Positions 28,924 to 38,310 of a stretch of DNA of 64,000 nt are shown here, piece after piece. A program made the position numbers and the translations under genes. The stretch covers positions 182,230 through 246,229 of the forward strand of contig JADHOC010000003.1 in NCBI GenBank assembly GCA_016779205.1, written 5' to 3'. The first letter of the stretch is position 1. Each line of letters opens with the position of its first letter. Below the pieces are notes generated by a model, which ran no database searches, was not told the DNA's origin, and saw only the letters and a program-made list of their open reading frames with translations. This DNA is from Planctomycetota bacterium. Lineage in GTDB: Bacteria; Planctomycetota; UBA1135; GCA-002686595.

Positions 28924-29267
28924 CGTCGTGGATAGGGGTGCCGCTCACACCCTAGTGGTTCCTCGCGAGCCGGACGCCGCCGGGGGCTCAACTCGCACCA
29001 CTCCACGATGCCACCGGTGCCCAAGGCGATGGGTCACTGTTGCCGATCGCGCTGGCCCGACCTGAGGAACCCCTCAACCCCAGGCGAGTGCGTCCCCTCA
29101 CAGGTGGACCCGGGCACTTCCCCTAGGAGTTTCTAGGCGAGCCGTTGGGCCGCCCGAGGGAGCTAAGCTCGGCTCCGATATTTGTCCAGGAGACGTCCGG
29201 CGCAGTGAGCCCTGAAGCCACTCGACCTCGACTCCTGGAGAGTCATTTCCCTTCCCCGGACTTCAAT
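28924..29267. other. Non-coding gap before the ScyD-like gene
   Basis: 344 bases with no supported gene; translations are low complexity. It holds a short inverted repeat CCTAG-N6-CTAGG (29122-29137) and AT-rich DNA (29178-29190) upstream of the rightward gene at 29268. It probably includes that gene's promoter, but no clear motif stands out. Confidence 0.45.
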
Positions 29268-30692
29268 ATGCTGCGCTTCGCTTCCGCTGCCCTGCTCACC
29301 CTCTCGGCCGTCGCCCTTCCTCAGACCGCCCTCGCTCAGTCGATCCAGACTCCCCTCTCGGGCCTCGCAGGTCCGATGCACATCGACCGGCTCGACGAAT
29401 CCGTCTTCGGGCCCGGCTGGATCCTGATCACCGAGGCTGGCTCGGGCAACGACGACGGCGCGATCCGAGCGTTCAACGTCGACACCGGTGAGAGCCACAT
29501 CGTGGTGTCGGATCTCCCCGCCGTGATCGCGGAGGGGTTCCCCCTCGGTGCCGCCCAGGCCAAGTTCGACGACAACGGCGTCCTCTACGTCGCCCTGAGC
29601 AACGTCGGCCCCCAGCCCGGCTCGAACGGCGTCCTCCGCTTCGACACCCAGAGCATCGGCTGGTCGTTCAACACCCCGCCGATGACCATCGCGGACGCCA
29701 CCATCATCGATGTTCAGACCTTCTCGCTCACCATCACCAACGAGCCCAACCTCTTCGACCTGGAGCTCGGCGACAACGGACTGCTCTACATCCTCGACGC
29801 GGGCGCCAACGCGATCCTGACCTATGACCAGAACACCGCCACCTTCGGTGTCCTGGTCACCCTGCCGTCGGTCCCGAACAACTCAGGCATCGGGCCGCCC
29901 CAGTCCGACCCCGTCCCCACCGCCCTCGAGCGCGCCGGTGATGACCTCCTGATCTCCACGCTGACCGGCTTCCCCTTCAACCCCGGCGTGGCCACCCTCT
30001 ATCGAGTTGACCCGCAGGGGAACCTGTCCGTGGAGTACACGGGGCTCTCTGTGATCACGGACGTCGCGGTGGACCCCACCGACGGGGACATCGCGGTGGC
30101 CCAGTTCGCGTCCTTCGAGTTGCCCGCCGGGTGGAACCCCAACGGCGGGCAGGTCTCCAAGCTGACGAGCGCTGGCCTCGTCCCGATGGCCACCAACCTC
30201 CAGTTCCCCACGAGCGTGGTGTACGACGCCGCCGGCTCCATCTACACCGGCAGCCTCACCCTCGGTCACCTGAACAAGGTCGTCCCCGGCGTCCTCCCGT
30301 ACTGCGAGGGGGCTCCGAACTCGGTCTCCGTGGACGGCGCCAGCATGGCGCACACCGGGACCACGAGTATCGCCGCCAATGACCTCACGGTCAGCTGCAG
30401 CGACCTGCCGAGCAACGCCGCAGGGATCTACTTCTACGGCTTCACGCCCGCGTCGTATCCCCTCGGAAACGGCACGCTGTGCATCGGTTACCCCAACCTG
30501 ATTCGCCTCGGGGTGACCCAGGCTGACGCCGGCGGCATGAGCTCCTTCAGCCTCGACACCGCGGCCATGGGCGCCATGGGCCCGCTCGAGGCGGGGGCAG
30601 TCCTCCAGATCCAGCACTGGTACCGCGACCCGAGCGCGGGCGGCATGGGCTTCAACCTCTCCAACGCGCTCCAGATCCTCTTCGGGAGCTGA
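29268..30692 (+). CDS. Secreted beta-propeller (ScyD/ScyE-like) protein with shared C-terminal module
   Basis: 474 residues. Signal peptide MLRFASAALLTLSAVALPQTALAQ fixes the start at 29268. Residues ~30-345 form NHL-like blades (LAGPMHIDRLDESVFGPGWI, YVALSNVG, LFDLELGDNGLLYILDAGAN, SVVYDAAGSIYTGSL), the pattern of ScyD/ScyE-type secreted propellers. From 346 on is the shared C-terminal module: CEGAPNS, SIAANDL, LPSNAAG, TLCIGYPNLIRLG, and IQHWYRD, ending NLSNALQILFGS. No catalytic site is evident. A strong terminator follows. Confidence 0.87.
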   Translation: MLRFASAALLTLSAVALPQTALAQSIQTPLSGLAGPMHIDRLDESVFGPGWILITEAGSGNDDGAIRAFNVDTGESHIVVSDLPAVIAEGFPLGAAQAKFDDNGVLYVALSNVGPQPGSNGVLRFDTQSIGWSFNTPPMTIADATIIDVQTFSLTITNEPNLFDLELGDNGLLYILDAGANAILTYDQNTATFGVLVTLPSVPNNSGIGPPQSDPVPTALERAGDDLLISTLTGFPFNPGVATLYRVDPQGNLSVEYTGLSVITDVAVDPTDGDIAVAQFASFELPAGWNPNGGQVSKLTSAGLVPMATNLQFPTSVVYDAAGSIYTGSLTLGHLNKVVPGVLPYCEGAPNSVSVDGASMAHTGTTSIAANDLTVSCSDLPSNAAGIYFYGFTPASYPLGNGTLCIGYPNLIRLGVTQADAGGMSSFSLDTAAMGAMGPLEAGAVLQIQHWYRDPSAGGMGFNLSNALQILFGS

Positions 30693-30710
30693 TCCGGCGG
30701 AGACCTCGAT

Positions 30711-30748
30711 GCGGGGCCGCGCGGAGGAGACCCTCCGCGCGGCCCCGC
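30711..30748 (+). terminator. Hairpin terminator after the ScyD-like gene
   Basis: Perfect 17-bp GC-rich inverted repeat (arms 30711-30727 and 30732-30748, four-base loop AGAC) 18 bases after the stop codon at 30692. No clear U-run follows, as at groEL. Confidence 0.75.
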
Positions 30749-30944
30749 TGCGTGAGTCAGGAGCTCAGCGTCCATCGCCACGCCCCGGCGAGGACGCCGA
30801 CAGAGCGGGAGTTCATCTCGGCCGACCCGACTGGCCGGACATGGAGCGCAGATGGGCGGTGGACAGTAGATTCGAGCGGCAGACGCGGTCGAGATGATTG
30901 AAGCTACCGCTCCAGACCGTTCTCTCCCACCAAGCTCCGCCCCC

Positions 30945-32285
30945 ATGACCCAGCCGCTCACCCGACGCCAGTTCCACAAGCTCGCCGCCTCGACCGCGGC
31001 CTTCAGCACGATCCCTGGTTCCGTCCTCGGGGCGAACGAGAAGGTCAACGTCGCGATCATCGGCTGCGGCGGGATGGGCGGGAACGACGGCAACCAGGTG
31101 TTCAACACGGGCCTCGTCAACGTCGTCGCGCTCTGCGACGTGGCCCTTGGGACGAAGCACACCGCCGGCGTGGAGGCGCGGTACCCCGACGTGCCGCGTT
31201 ACCGCGACTTCCGGGTCATGTTCGACGAGATGGAGAAGGACATCGACGCGTGCACGATCGGCGTCCCTGACCACGCCCACTTCCCCATCACGATCCTGGC
31301 CATGTCCCTCGGCAAGGCGGTCTACGTGGAGAAGCCGCTGGCCCACACCTACGGCGAGATCTCCCGGCTGATCGCGGCCGAGGAGAAGTACGGGGTGGTC
31401 TGCCAGATGGGCAACCAGGGGCACTCCGGCGAGAACTACCACCAGTTCAAGGCCTGGCGCGAGGCTGGGATCATCAGCGGCGTCACCGAGGTGACCGCCT
31501 ACATGAACTCCGGCCGGCGCTGGCATGGCTGGAAGGACGTGGACTACCCCACCGGCGAGACCATGCCCGAGGGGCTCGACTGGGACGTGTGGATCGGCAC
31601 CGCCCCGGAGGCCCCGTACAGCACCAAGCTCCACCCTGGCAACTGGCGCAGCTGGTTCGACTACGGCTCGGGGGCCTTCGGGGACTGGGGCCCGCACATC
31701 CTCGACACCGTGCATCGGTTCCTGGACCTCGGCATCCCCAGCAGGACCACCGCGGTGAAGCGGGAAGGCCCACGGGACCTGATCTTCCCCATGGCGAGCA
31801 CGATCCAGTTCGACTTCCCTGAGCGCGGTGATGAGCCCCCCTGCTCGGTGACCTGGTACGACGGCACCAGCAATCGCCCCGAGCGGCCCACGGAGCTGCC
31901 CGAGGGCCAGAACCTCGGCCGCGCGGGCAAGATCATCCGTGGCAAGGACACCACCTTCATCGGCTCGTCCCACGGCAGCCCGCTCTCGATCATCCCCGAG
32001 GAGCGCCGCGAGGAGCTCGCGCCGAAGCTGCCGGCGTACGAGGTGGGCTCGAACCACTACCTCAACTTCGTGCTCGGTGTGAAGGGCGAGGAGGAGACGC
32101 GCTCCCCCTTCCGGGTGTCCGGCCCGCTCTGCCAGATGTTCTGCCTGGGCATGATCGCCCAGCGGCTCGGCGGGACGCTGGAGTTCGACCGCGACCAGGA
32201 GATCATCACGAACAACGAGAAGGCCAACGCCATGCTCGTCGGCCCGCCGCCGCGCAGTGAATGGACGGAGTTCTACAAGCTCTGA
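30945..32285 (+). CDS. Gfo/Idh/MocA-family oxidoreductase, Tat-exported
   Basis: 446 residues from the ATG at 30945. The twin-arginine leader TRRQFHKLAASTAAF is followed by the NAD(P) Rossmann site NVAIIGCGGMGGNDG, the catalytic lysine motif YVEKPLAHTYGE, and GNQGHSGENYHQF. The C-terminal part includes the DYGSGAFGDWGPHILD motif typical of planctomycete members. They act on sugars or sugar derivatives and are often paired with DUF1080 or 3-keto-sugar enzymes, as here (gene at 32947). Tat export means it folds with its cofactor in the cytoplasm. The lipoprotein and DUF1080 genes downstream are on the same strand with gaps of ~90 and ~70 bases, so a short operon is possible. Confidence 0.95.
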   Translation: MTQPLTRRQFHKLAASTAAFSTIPGSVLGANEKVNVAIIGCGGMGGNDGNQVFNTGLVNVVALCDVALGTKHTAGVEARYPDVPRYRDFRVMFDEMEKDIDACTIGVPDHAHFPITILAMSLGKAVYVEKPLAHTYGEISRLIAAEEKYGVVCQMGNQGHSGENYHQFKAWREAGIISGVTEVTAYMNSGRRWHGWKDVDYPTGETMPEGLDWDVWIGTAPEAPYSTKLHPGNWRSWFDYGSGAFGDWGPHILDTVHRFLDLGIPSRTTAVKREGPRDLIFPMASTIQFDFPERGDEPPCSVTWYDGTSNRPERPTELPEGQNLGRAGKIIRGKDTTFIGSSHGSPLSIIPEERREELAPKLPAYEVGSNHYLNFVLGVKGEEETRSPFRVSGPLCQMFCLGMIAQRLGGTLEFDRDQEIITNNEKANAMLVGPPPRSEWTEFYKL

Positions 32286-32377
32286 ACCGATCCCATGGAC
32301 CCGGGCCACCCGGCGCTGGCCCGCCCACCCATGCTCCAGGAGACCCCGTCGCCGACCACGCCATCCCCCTTCGCCCC

Positions 32378-32878
32378 ATGCATCGCTCGCTCATCGCGCT
32401 CCTCGGCGCGAGCCTCCTCGCCGCCTGCGCCAGCACCGCCCCCTCGATCGACACCGCCGGTGACCCGACGCTCGTGGTCTTCAACGCTCCGCCGGAGGTG
32501 AGCCACTTCGACCTCGGCGACTCGGACCGGGCCCACGGCGAGCTCATCAGCTGGCACGCCGACCTCGACCTGAGTGAGGGTGAGGAAGCCACCCGGATCG
32601 GTCACTGCAACGGGACCATGCAGGTGACCCGCCTCGGGGAGCGCGAGGATGGCCGTGAGCACCGGATGACGAACATCGAGCTGGACTGGGACGACTCCGA
32701 CGACTCCCTGCTCGTTGCGGGCTCGCACCCCTACAAGCACGGCGTGATCGAGACCGACACGCCCATCGTGCGGGCGATCATCGGCGGCACAGGCCAGTTC
32801 GCGGCGGCCCGCGGCCAGATGGTGAGCGAGAAGCTCCCGAGCGGCTGGTACCGCCACTCGATCTGGATCGCCGACTGA
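32378..32878 (+). CDS. Lipoprotein with allene-oxide-cyclase/dirigent-like barrel
   Basis: 166 residues. Lipoprotein leader MHRSLIALLGASLLAAC. The mature part has a short beta-rich fold: HADLDLSEGEEATRIGHCNG, VTRLGEREDGREHRM, and the segment IIGGTGQFAAARGQM. The 'GGTG-x-[YF]-x-x-A-x-G' segment is typical of the allene oxide cyclase/dirigent barrel. Such barrels in bacteria are mostly uncharacterised. It lies between the Gfo/Idh/MocA gene and the DUF1080 fusion. Confidence 0.72.
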   Translation: MHRSLIALLGASLLAACASTAPSIDTAGDPTLVVFNAPPEVSHFDLGDSDRAHGELISWHADLDLSEGEEATRIGHCNGTMQVTRLGEREDGREHRMTNIELDWDDSDDSLLVAGSHPYKHGVIETDTPIVRAIIGGTGQFAAARGQMVSEKLPSGWYRHSIWIAD

Positions 32879-32946
32879 TCGCCTCGCCACGGCGCTCCGC
32901 TTCCGCCGAGGGACGAGGCCCCCGCGAGATCGCGTACCCTGCGGTC

Positions 32947-34416
32947 ATGCTCACGATCCTCGCGCTCCTCTCGCTCGCGCCACAGGCCGACGCCACGGCG
33001 AAGGCCGACCTGCTCGACTTCTCCAGCGCCCCCCGATCCGAGGCCACCGTTCAGCTGATCGGCCCGGAGGGGCACCGACTCGTCCCCGAGGGTGAGGGCC
33101 CCGGGCAGTGGACCTTCGAGGCGGGCGTCCTGACGGCATCACCCGTCTGGGACAGCGTGGTGACCCCCGAGGCCTACGGGGACTTCCGGCTGCACCTGGA
33201 GTTCGCGGTCAACCTCTCGGAGGACGAGAACCCCGAGGCTCGCGGAAACTCCGGGGTCTACATCCAGCAGCGCTACGAGCTCCAGATCCACGACTCGTTC
33301 TCGACCCCCTGGGACCAGTACGAAGCCTGGCAGTGCGGGAGCCTCTACCGCCTGAAGAAGCCGGACCAGCAGGCGTGCTGGCCGGCGCAGGCGTGGCAGA
33401 CCTACGACATCGTCTTCCGGGCCGCGCGCTTCGAAGGCGAGACGAAGACCGAGGCCGCCCGCATCACGGCCTTCCACAACGGCCGCCTCATCCACGACGA
33501 CTTCGCGCTCCCGCGCAAAACCGGGGCGGGCAAGCCCGAGGGTCCCGAGCCGAGGCCCATCAAGCTCCAGGGACATCACAACCAGGTGCGGTTCCGGAAC
33601 GCCTGGATCGAGCGGCTCGAGCTCGACTCGATGCCCGAGGTCGCCGCCGAGGACCCGCGCCGGGTGCAAAAGCGGCTGCCGCGCCCCGGCACCACGTTGA
33701 CCCTCGGTGGCCGCACGGCGTTCGTGATCGAGCCGCCCGCCGCGTCGAGGCGCGGAGGAGCCATGCCCTGGGTCTGGTACGCGCCGACCCTGGCGCCCTA
33801 CCCGGGGGCGGCCGAGGGCTGGATGATCGACCGCCTGCTCGCGGCGGGCGTCGCGATCGCGGGGATCGACGTGGGCGAGTCGTACGGGAGCCCTCGCGGC
33901 ACGGGCGGCTTCGACCTCCTCCACCAGCACCTGACCCGCGACCGCGGCTACAGCTCGCGCCCCGCCTTCCTGGCGCGGAGCCGGGGCGGGCTCATGGCAT
34001 ACGGCTGGGCCGCAGCGCACCCCGAGCTCGTGGCGGGCATCGGCGGGATCTACCCCGTCTGCGACCTCAGGAGCTACCCCGGGCTCGAGCGCGCGGCGCC
34101 CGCGTTCGACCTGACCCCCGACGCGCTCTCCGGGCGCCTCGCGGAGTTCAATCCCGTGAACCGCTTGGCGCCGCTGGCCGCGGCTGGGGTCCCCGTCCTC
34201 CACCTCCATGGCGACCAGGACCGGACCGTCCCCCTGGAGGCCAACTCGGCGGAGGTGGCGCGGAGGTACCTCGAGCTCGGAGGCCAGGTGACGCTGCGGG
34301 TCTTCGAGGGCCGCGGGCATGACATGTGGGAAGGCTGGTTCCAGTCGACGGAGCTGGTGGACTTCCTGCTGGATCGCGCCCTCCAGGGCGCTGCGCCCGC
34401 AGCCACGGGGCGCTGA
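32947..34416 (+). CDS. Exported DUF1080 (3-keto-disaccharide hydrolase) fused to alpha/beta hydrolase
   Basis: 489 residues. A short leader (MLTILALLSLAPQADA) precedes a DUF1080/3-keto-disaccharide hydrolase domain (~20-230; GDFRLHLEFAVNLSEDENPE, GNSGVYIQQRYELQIHDSF, CGSLYRLKKPDQQA). Then an alpha/beta hydrolase domain (~245-489) with nucleophile Ser345 in LARSRGGLMAY, Asp in HLHGDQDRTVP and His in EGRGHDMWEGW. The fusion suggests a two-step attack on a glycoside or ester of an exported glycan. DUF1080 beside Gfo/Idh/MocA is a known planctomycete pairing. The nucleophile elbow S-R-G-G departs from G-x-S-x-G at the first Gly (Ala here). Confidence 0.9.
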   Translation: MLTILALLSLAPQADATAKADLLDFSSAPRSEATVQLIGPEGHRLVPEGEGPGQWTFEAGVLTASPVWDSVVTPEAYGDFRLHLEFAVNLSEDENPEARGNSGVYIQQRYELQIHDSFSTPWDQYEAWQCGSLYRLKKPDQQACWPAQAWQTYDIVFRAARFEGETKTEAARITAFHNGRLIHDDFALPRKTGAGKPEGPEPRPIKLQGHHNQVRFRNAWIERLELDSMPEVAAEDPRRVQKRLPRPGTTLTLGGRTAFVIEPPAASRRGGAMPWVWYAPTLAPYPGAAEGWMIDRLLAAGVAIAGIDVGESYGSPRGTGGFDLLHQHLTRDRGYSSRPAFLARSRGGLMAYGWAAAHPELVAGIGGIYPVCDLRSYPGLERAAPAFDLTPDALSGRLAEFNPVNRLAPLAAAGVPVLHLHGDQDRTVPLEANSAEVARRYLELGGQVTLRVFEGRGHDMWEGWFQSTELVDFLLDRALQGAAPAATGR

Positions 34417-34564
34417 ATGGTGTCGTGGGGCCACCGGCTCCCGCGCCCCCAATCGGCGCCCTGGGGCTCGCCCCGGAGGCCCCGGAACGCCGTCGACGAG
34501 GCAACCGGAGAAGTCCTTTGGCCTGGCACCGATCTGTCCGATCAATCGGGCAGAAGGTGCTCAG

Positions 34565-35350
34565 ATGAACAAAAGGAAGATGCAATTCATTCCGGTGGAC
34601 GCCAGCTCGACCGCCCGCCGCCTGCTCTGGATCGCCGGCGCCTTGGCGCTCACCCACGCCATCGTCATGGTCCTGTGGTTCACCGATGTGCTGCCGGTGG
34701 ATCGCTGGCTGTACATCGCCGTCTTCGACCTGGACGAGGAGGAGAGCATCGGCACCTGGTTCAGCACCCTGCTCCTGTTCGGCGCGGGCCTGCTCACGAT
34801 CCTGACGGGTCGCCTCGCGGCCTCCGACGGGGGCCGCTGGGCCCACTCGTGGTCCCTGCTCGGCTCCGGCTTCATCCTCCTCTCCATGGACGAGGTGGCG
34901 GGCTTCCACGAGACGGTCAACACCCTCGTGAAGTCGGTGCACTGGACCGCGTTCGGCGCGATGGCGGTCTTCCTGTCCGCCATCGTCTTCATCCCGTTCC
35001 TCCGCTCCCTCCCCGCGCGAACGCGCCGGCTGTTCCTGCTCGCAGGCGCGGTGTATGTCGGTGGCGCCGTCGGGGTCGAGGCCGCGACCCTCTACCACGA
35101 GCAGAACGACCTCCTGAACACCCTGGGCTACAACCTCTGGACGGCCGTCGAGGAGTTCATGGAGATGGCCGGAGTGATCCTCTTCATCCGTGCACTCCTC
35201 TCGCACATCGAGGTGGAGCTCGGCGGCGCCGCGGTCTGGCTGGAGCTGGGTACGGGGCACCCCGAGACGGGGACAGGCTCACCCGAAGACCACGCCCTGC
35301 GCGCCGTCCCGGACGAGGCCGCCGAGCAGCGCCAGGCCCCCGCGGCCTGA
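34565..35350 (+). CDS. Six-helix membrane protein with acidic/His motifs, unknown
   Basis: 261 residues with about six transmembrane segments (e.g. LLWIAGALALTHAIVMVLWF, FSTLLLFGAGLLTILTG, AFGAMAVFLSAIVFIPFL, LFLLAGAVYVGGAVGVEA). Conserved-looking polar residues lie at membrane faces: ILLSMDEVAGFHETVN and TAVEEFMEMAGVILFI. The D-E-x5-H-E and E-E-x2-E patterns suggest metal binding. I recognise this as a family of uncharacterised proteins but not its function. The tail (from ~225) is polar, probably disordered. It is rightward and 148 bases after the DUF1080 fusion. Confidence 0.75.
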   Translation: MNKRKMQFIPVDASSTARRLLWIAGALALTHAIVMVLWFTDVLPVDRWLYIAVFDLDEEESIGTWFSTLLLFGAGLLTILTGRLAASDGGRWAHSWSLLGSGFILLSMDEVAGFHETVNTLVKSVHWTAFGAMAVFLSAIVFIPFLRSLPARTRRLFLLAGAVYVGGAVGVEAATLYHEQNDLLNTLGYNLWTAVEEFMEMAGVILFIRALLSHIEVELGGAAVWLELGTGHPETGTGSPEDHALRAVPDEAAEQRQAPAA

Positions 35351-35814
35351 CACCGTTCGCCCGCCGGGGGCCGCGCTCCCCAGCCTCCCAGAGGCGAGGC
35401 CTTCTCCCTGGCTCCGCCCTCCTGCGCCTCCAGCAACTGCGGACGGGCTGAGGGGCGCACATCCCGCCCCTGGGCAGCCCCTTGACCCCCGCGCGCTGCC
35501 CCTGGCCGGGGGCCCCGCCAAATGGGCGTTCTCGGGCGTCATGACGCACCAGGGGCGCTGACGGACCCGAATGGGAGGCGCGATTCCGGATTTCGGCTAC
35601 TCTCATTTCGGGCAGCTTTCGGCTGTCCCGGGCCGCTCCGAGATCCCGTCGAGGGAACTCGCCCCCCGGGGGCCAAAGGAGCGGGCCGCCCCCCTGATCG
35701 ACCTTCTACATTTGAGGGGGATCCGCGCCGCCTCGCCGCCCGTCCGATTCTGGAAGGCGCTGGACCCCCGCCGGGTCGTCCGGCCTCCCCACCTCGATTC
35801 CACACGGTCTTCCC
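35351..35814. other. Long upstream region of the second subtilase gene
   Basis: 464 bases without a supported gene. Open frames are Pro/Arg-rich and lack domains. The 3' half (35570-35660) is less GC-rich and holds ATTTCGG-type stretches, so a promoter or leader for the rightward subtilase is possible; nothing specific is identified. Confidence 0.45.
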
Positions 35815-38238
35815 ATGCTCAGACTCATCCTCAGCACCTCGCTCGCCGCCAGTGCCATCGCCACGACGGCGATCGCGCAGTCCCCCATTGTCGCGAGCGC
35901 TCCCAGCTCGATCTCGAGCCAGATCAAGCTCCGCTACGCCTCCTTCGATCCGACGGTCGCGCTCCCCGAGATCCCCGAGATCCTGCAGAGCGGGCCCCGT
36001 GACTCCATGCGGATCGTCCAGTTCCAGGGCATCCCCACCCAGGCCGACAGGGACACCATCGAGGCCTTGCGAGGCGAGATCATCGGCTACCTCCCGTCGA
36101 ACGCCTACGTGGTTCGCATGGGGGCCGACAAGATCGAGGTGCTCGAGAGCGTCGCCTCGGTGCGCTGGGTCGGAGACTACCACCCCGCCTTCCGGCTCGA
36201 CCCGGACCTCCAGGGCGAAGAGGTCCTGCAGCAGCCGGCCCGCGGGCGCTACAACGTCGTGGTCGCGAACAAGCGCACCGACAAGCCCTCGCTGGTGAGC
36301 CGAATCAAGGACATCGGAGGCATCGTCAACAGCGAGCAGACCGGCAGCCTCCTGATCGAGGTCACCCTCAGCGGCCCCCAGCTCGTCCAGGCCCTCCACA
36401 TGGACGAGGTCCTCTGGATCGACCGCTGGTCAGCGCCTGAGCTCGACATGGACAACGCCCGGATCCAGGGCGGCGGCAACTACGTCGAGAGCATGGGCGG
36501 CTACACCGGCACCGGCGTCAACGCCCACATCTATGAGGGAGTCGAGGCCACGCACCCTGACTTCACGGGTCCCGTCATCAACGTCCGCAGCAGCGGCGCG
36601 GCGCAGTCCCACGGCCACGCCACCGCGGGGATCGTCTTCGGCAACGGAAACAGCAACCCGGCCGTTCGCGGCATGGCCCCCGACGCGGGCAAGTTCTACA
36701 CGAACTACGGCTCGGTCAACGGCTCTCGCTACCAGGTGGTCGACGACCTCGTCAACATCCACAACGTGAGCCACACCACGGCATCGTGGGGCGGCGCCCG
36801 GACGTTCTTCTACACGTCCACCTCCGCCGAGTCGGACGACATCGTCTTCGACCACGACATCTCCTGGACCCAAAGCCAGTCCAACGCCGGCAACCAGGAC
36901 TCGCGCCCGCAGGCCTGGGCGAAGAACGTCTTCTCCATCGGTGGCGTCCTCCACAACAACAACAGCAACCCGAACGACGACTCCTGGTCCGGCAGCGGCA
37001 GCACCGGCCCCGCCTCGGACGGCCGGATCAAGCCGACGATGTGCGCGTACTACGACGGCATCGGTACCTCGGATCGCACGGGCGGCAGCGGCTACTCGAG
37101 CGGCAGCTGGACCAGCAACTTCGGCGGCACCTCCGGCGCCACGCCGATCGTCGCGGGACACAACGTGATCGCCCTGGAGATGTACACGGACGAGATCCTG
37201 CCCGGCGTGGGCACCTTCGGCCAGGCGCTTCGAGTGCCGGGCGGTACGACCCACGAGAACCGCCCGCACTTCACGACGCTCAAGGCGCTCCAGGTCGTGA
37301 ACGCGCGGCAGTACAGCTTCACCGCGTCCAGCTCGGATAACCGTCGTGAGCACTGCGGCTGGGGCTTCCCCAACCTCCAGGACATGTACGACAACCGGGA
37401 GAAGACCATCATCATCGATGAGACCCAGGTCATCACCCAAGGCGAGACCCAGGTGGTCATGGCAGGCGTCGAGCCCGGCGAGGCCGTCTTCAAGGTCAGC
37501 CTGAACTGGAACGAGCCCGCGGGGAACCCCTCGGCCTCGTCTCAGCTCGTCAACAACCTCTCCCTGCGGGTCACCTCGCCCACCGGCGTCGTGTACTGGG
37601 GCAACAACGGACTCGAGAGCGGGGTGTGGTCCGTCGTCGGAGGCTCCGAGGACAACACCAACTCCATCGAGAACGTGTTCGTCCAGAACCCCGTCGACGG
37701 CGACTGGCAGATCGAGATCATCGCGACCGCCATCGTCCAGGACAGCCACGTCGAGACGCCTGCCGTGGACGCCGACTACGCCCTCGTGGCCGTCGGCGGC
37801 AGCGGTGGCGGCCAGTTCGCATCCACGATCTGCCCGGGGGCCGTCAACTCCCTCGGCCTGGGCGCGCGCCTCGAGCTCTCCGGGAGCGCCACGGTCGCCG
37901 ATCAAGACCTCACCGTCAGCGTCAGCCAGCTGCCCTTCAACTCCACCGGCTACGCCATCACGTCGCTCGACGCGAACGTGGTGATCAACCCCGGCGGGAG
38001 CTTCGGCGACCTCTGCATCGCAGGCCCCTCGGTCGGGCGCTTCCTCGGGAACGTCCTCAACTCGGGCTCGACCGGCGAGGTCTCCTTCGACCCGGACCTA
38101 ATGGCCTTCCCGACCCCCAGCGGCACTGAGGCCGTGATGCCGGGCGACACCCGCTACTTCCAGTACTGGTACCGCGACTCGGTGTTCGGCTTCCCGGTCT
38201 CGAACTTCTCGAGCGCCATGCGGATCACGTTCGACTGA
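35815..38238 (+). CDS. Secreted S8-type protease with shared C-terminal module; Glu at the catalytic Asp position
   Basis: 807 residues. Signal peptide MLRLILSTSLAASAIATTAIAQ. Prodomain to ~215, then a subtilase domain: the Asp site reads IYEGVEATHPDF, with Glu241 where the paralogue at 16568 and the family have Asp; His266 (SHGHATAG) and Ser440 (GGTSGATPIVAG) are present. A KP-43-type beta-sandwich follows (VYWGNNGLESG, IENVFVQNPV), then the shared C-terminal module (673-807; CPGAVNSLG, GDLCIAGPSVGRFLG, YFQYWYRDS). It resembles the 16568 protease closely up to the beta-sandwich, then the tails differ. It may be active with Glu, or have reduced or no activity and bind peptides. A strong bidirectional-looking terminator follows. 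Confidence 0.93.
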   Translation: MLRLILSTSLAASAIATTAIAQSPIVASAPSSISSQIKLRYASFDPTVALPEIPEILQSGPRDSMRIVQFQGIPTQADRDTIEALRGEIIGYLPSNAYVVRMGADKIEVLESVASVRWVGDYHPAFRLDPDLQGEEVLQQPARGRYNVVVANKRTDKPSLVSRIKDIGGIVNSEQTGSLLIEVTLSGPQLVQALHMDEVLWIDRWSAPELDMDNARIQGGGNYVESMGGYTGTGVNAHIYEGVEATHPDFTGPVINVRSSGAAQSHGHATAGIVFGNGNSNPAVRGMAPDAGKFYTNYGSVNGSRYQVVDDLVNIHNVSHTTASWGGARTFFYTSTSAESDDIVFDHDISWTQSQSNAGNQDSRPQAWAKNVFSIGGVLHNNNSNPNDDSWSGSGSTGPASDGRIKPTMCAYYDGIGTSDRTGGSGYSSGSWTSNFGGTSGATPIVAGHNVIALEMYTDEILPGVGTFGQALRVPGGTTHENRPHFTTLKALQVVNARQYSFTASSSDNRREHCGWGFPNLQDMYDNREKTIIIDETQVITQGETQVVMAGVEPGEAVFKVSLNWNEPAGNPSASSQLVNNLSLRVTSPTGVVYWGNNGLESGVWSVVGGSEDNTNSIENVFVQNPVDGDWQIEIIATAIVQDSHVETPAVDADYALVAVGGSGGGQFASTICPGAVNSLGLGARLELSGSATVADQDLTVSVSQLPFNSTGYAITSLDANVVINPGGSFGDLCIAGPSVGRFLGNVLNSGSTGEVSFDPDLMAFPTPSGTEAVMPGDTRYFQYWYRDSVFGFPVSNFSSAMRITFD

Positions 38239-38269
38239 TCCGCCCGCGGCATCCGCCGCGGCAGGCAAC

Positions 38270-38309
38270 GGACGCCCGCGGTCGCTCGTCAGAGCGACCG
38301 CGGGCGTCC
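38270..38309 (+). terminator. Hairpin terminator between convergent genes
   Basis: Perfect 18-bp inverted repeat (arms 38270-38287 and 38292-38309, four-base loop GTCA), followed by TTCATTTCCCC. It sits between the stop of the subtilase (38238) and that of the convergent gene (38311), so it can serve both. Confidence 0.85.
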
Positions 38310-38310
38310 T

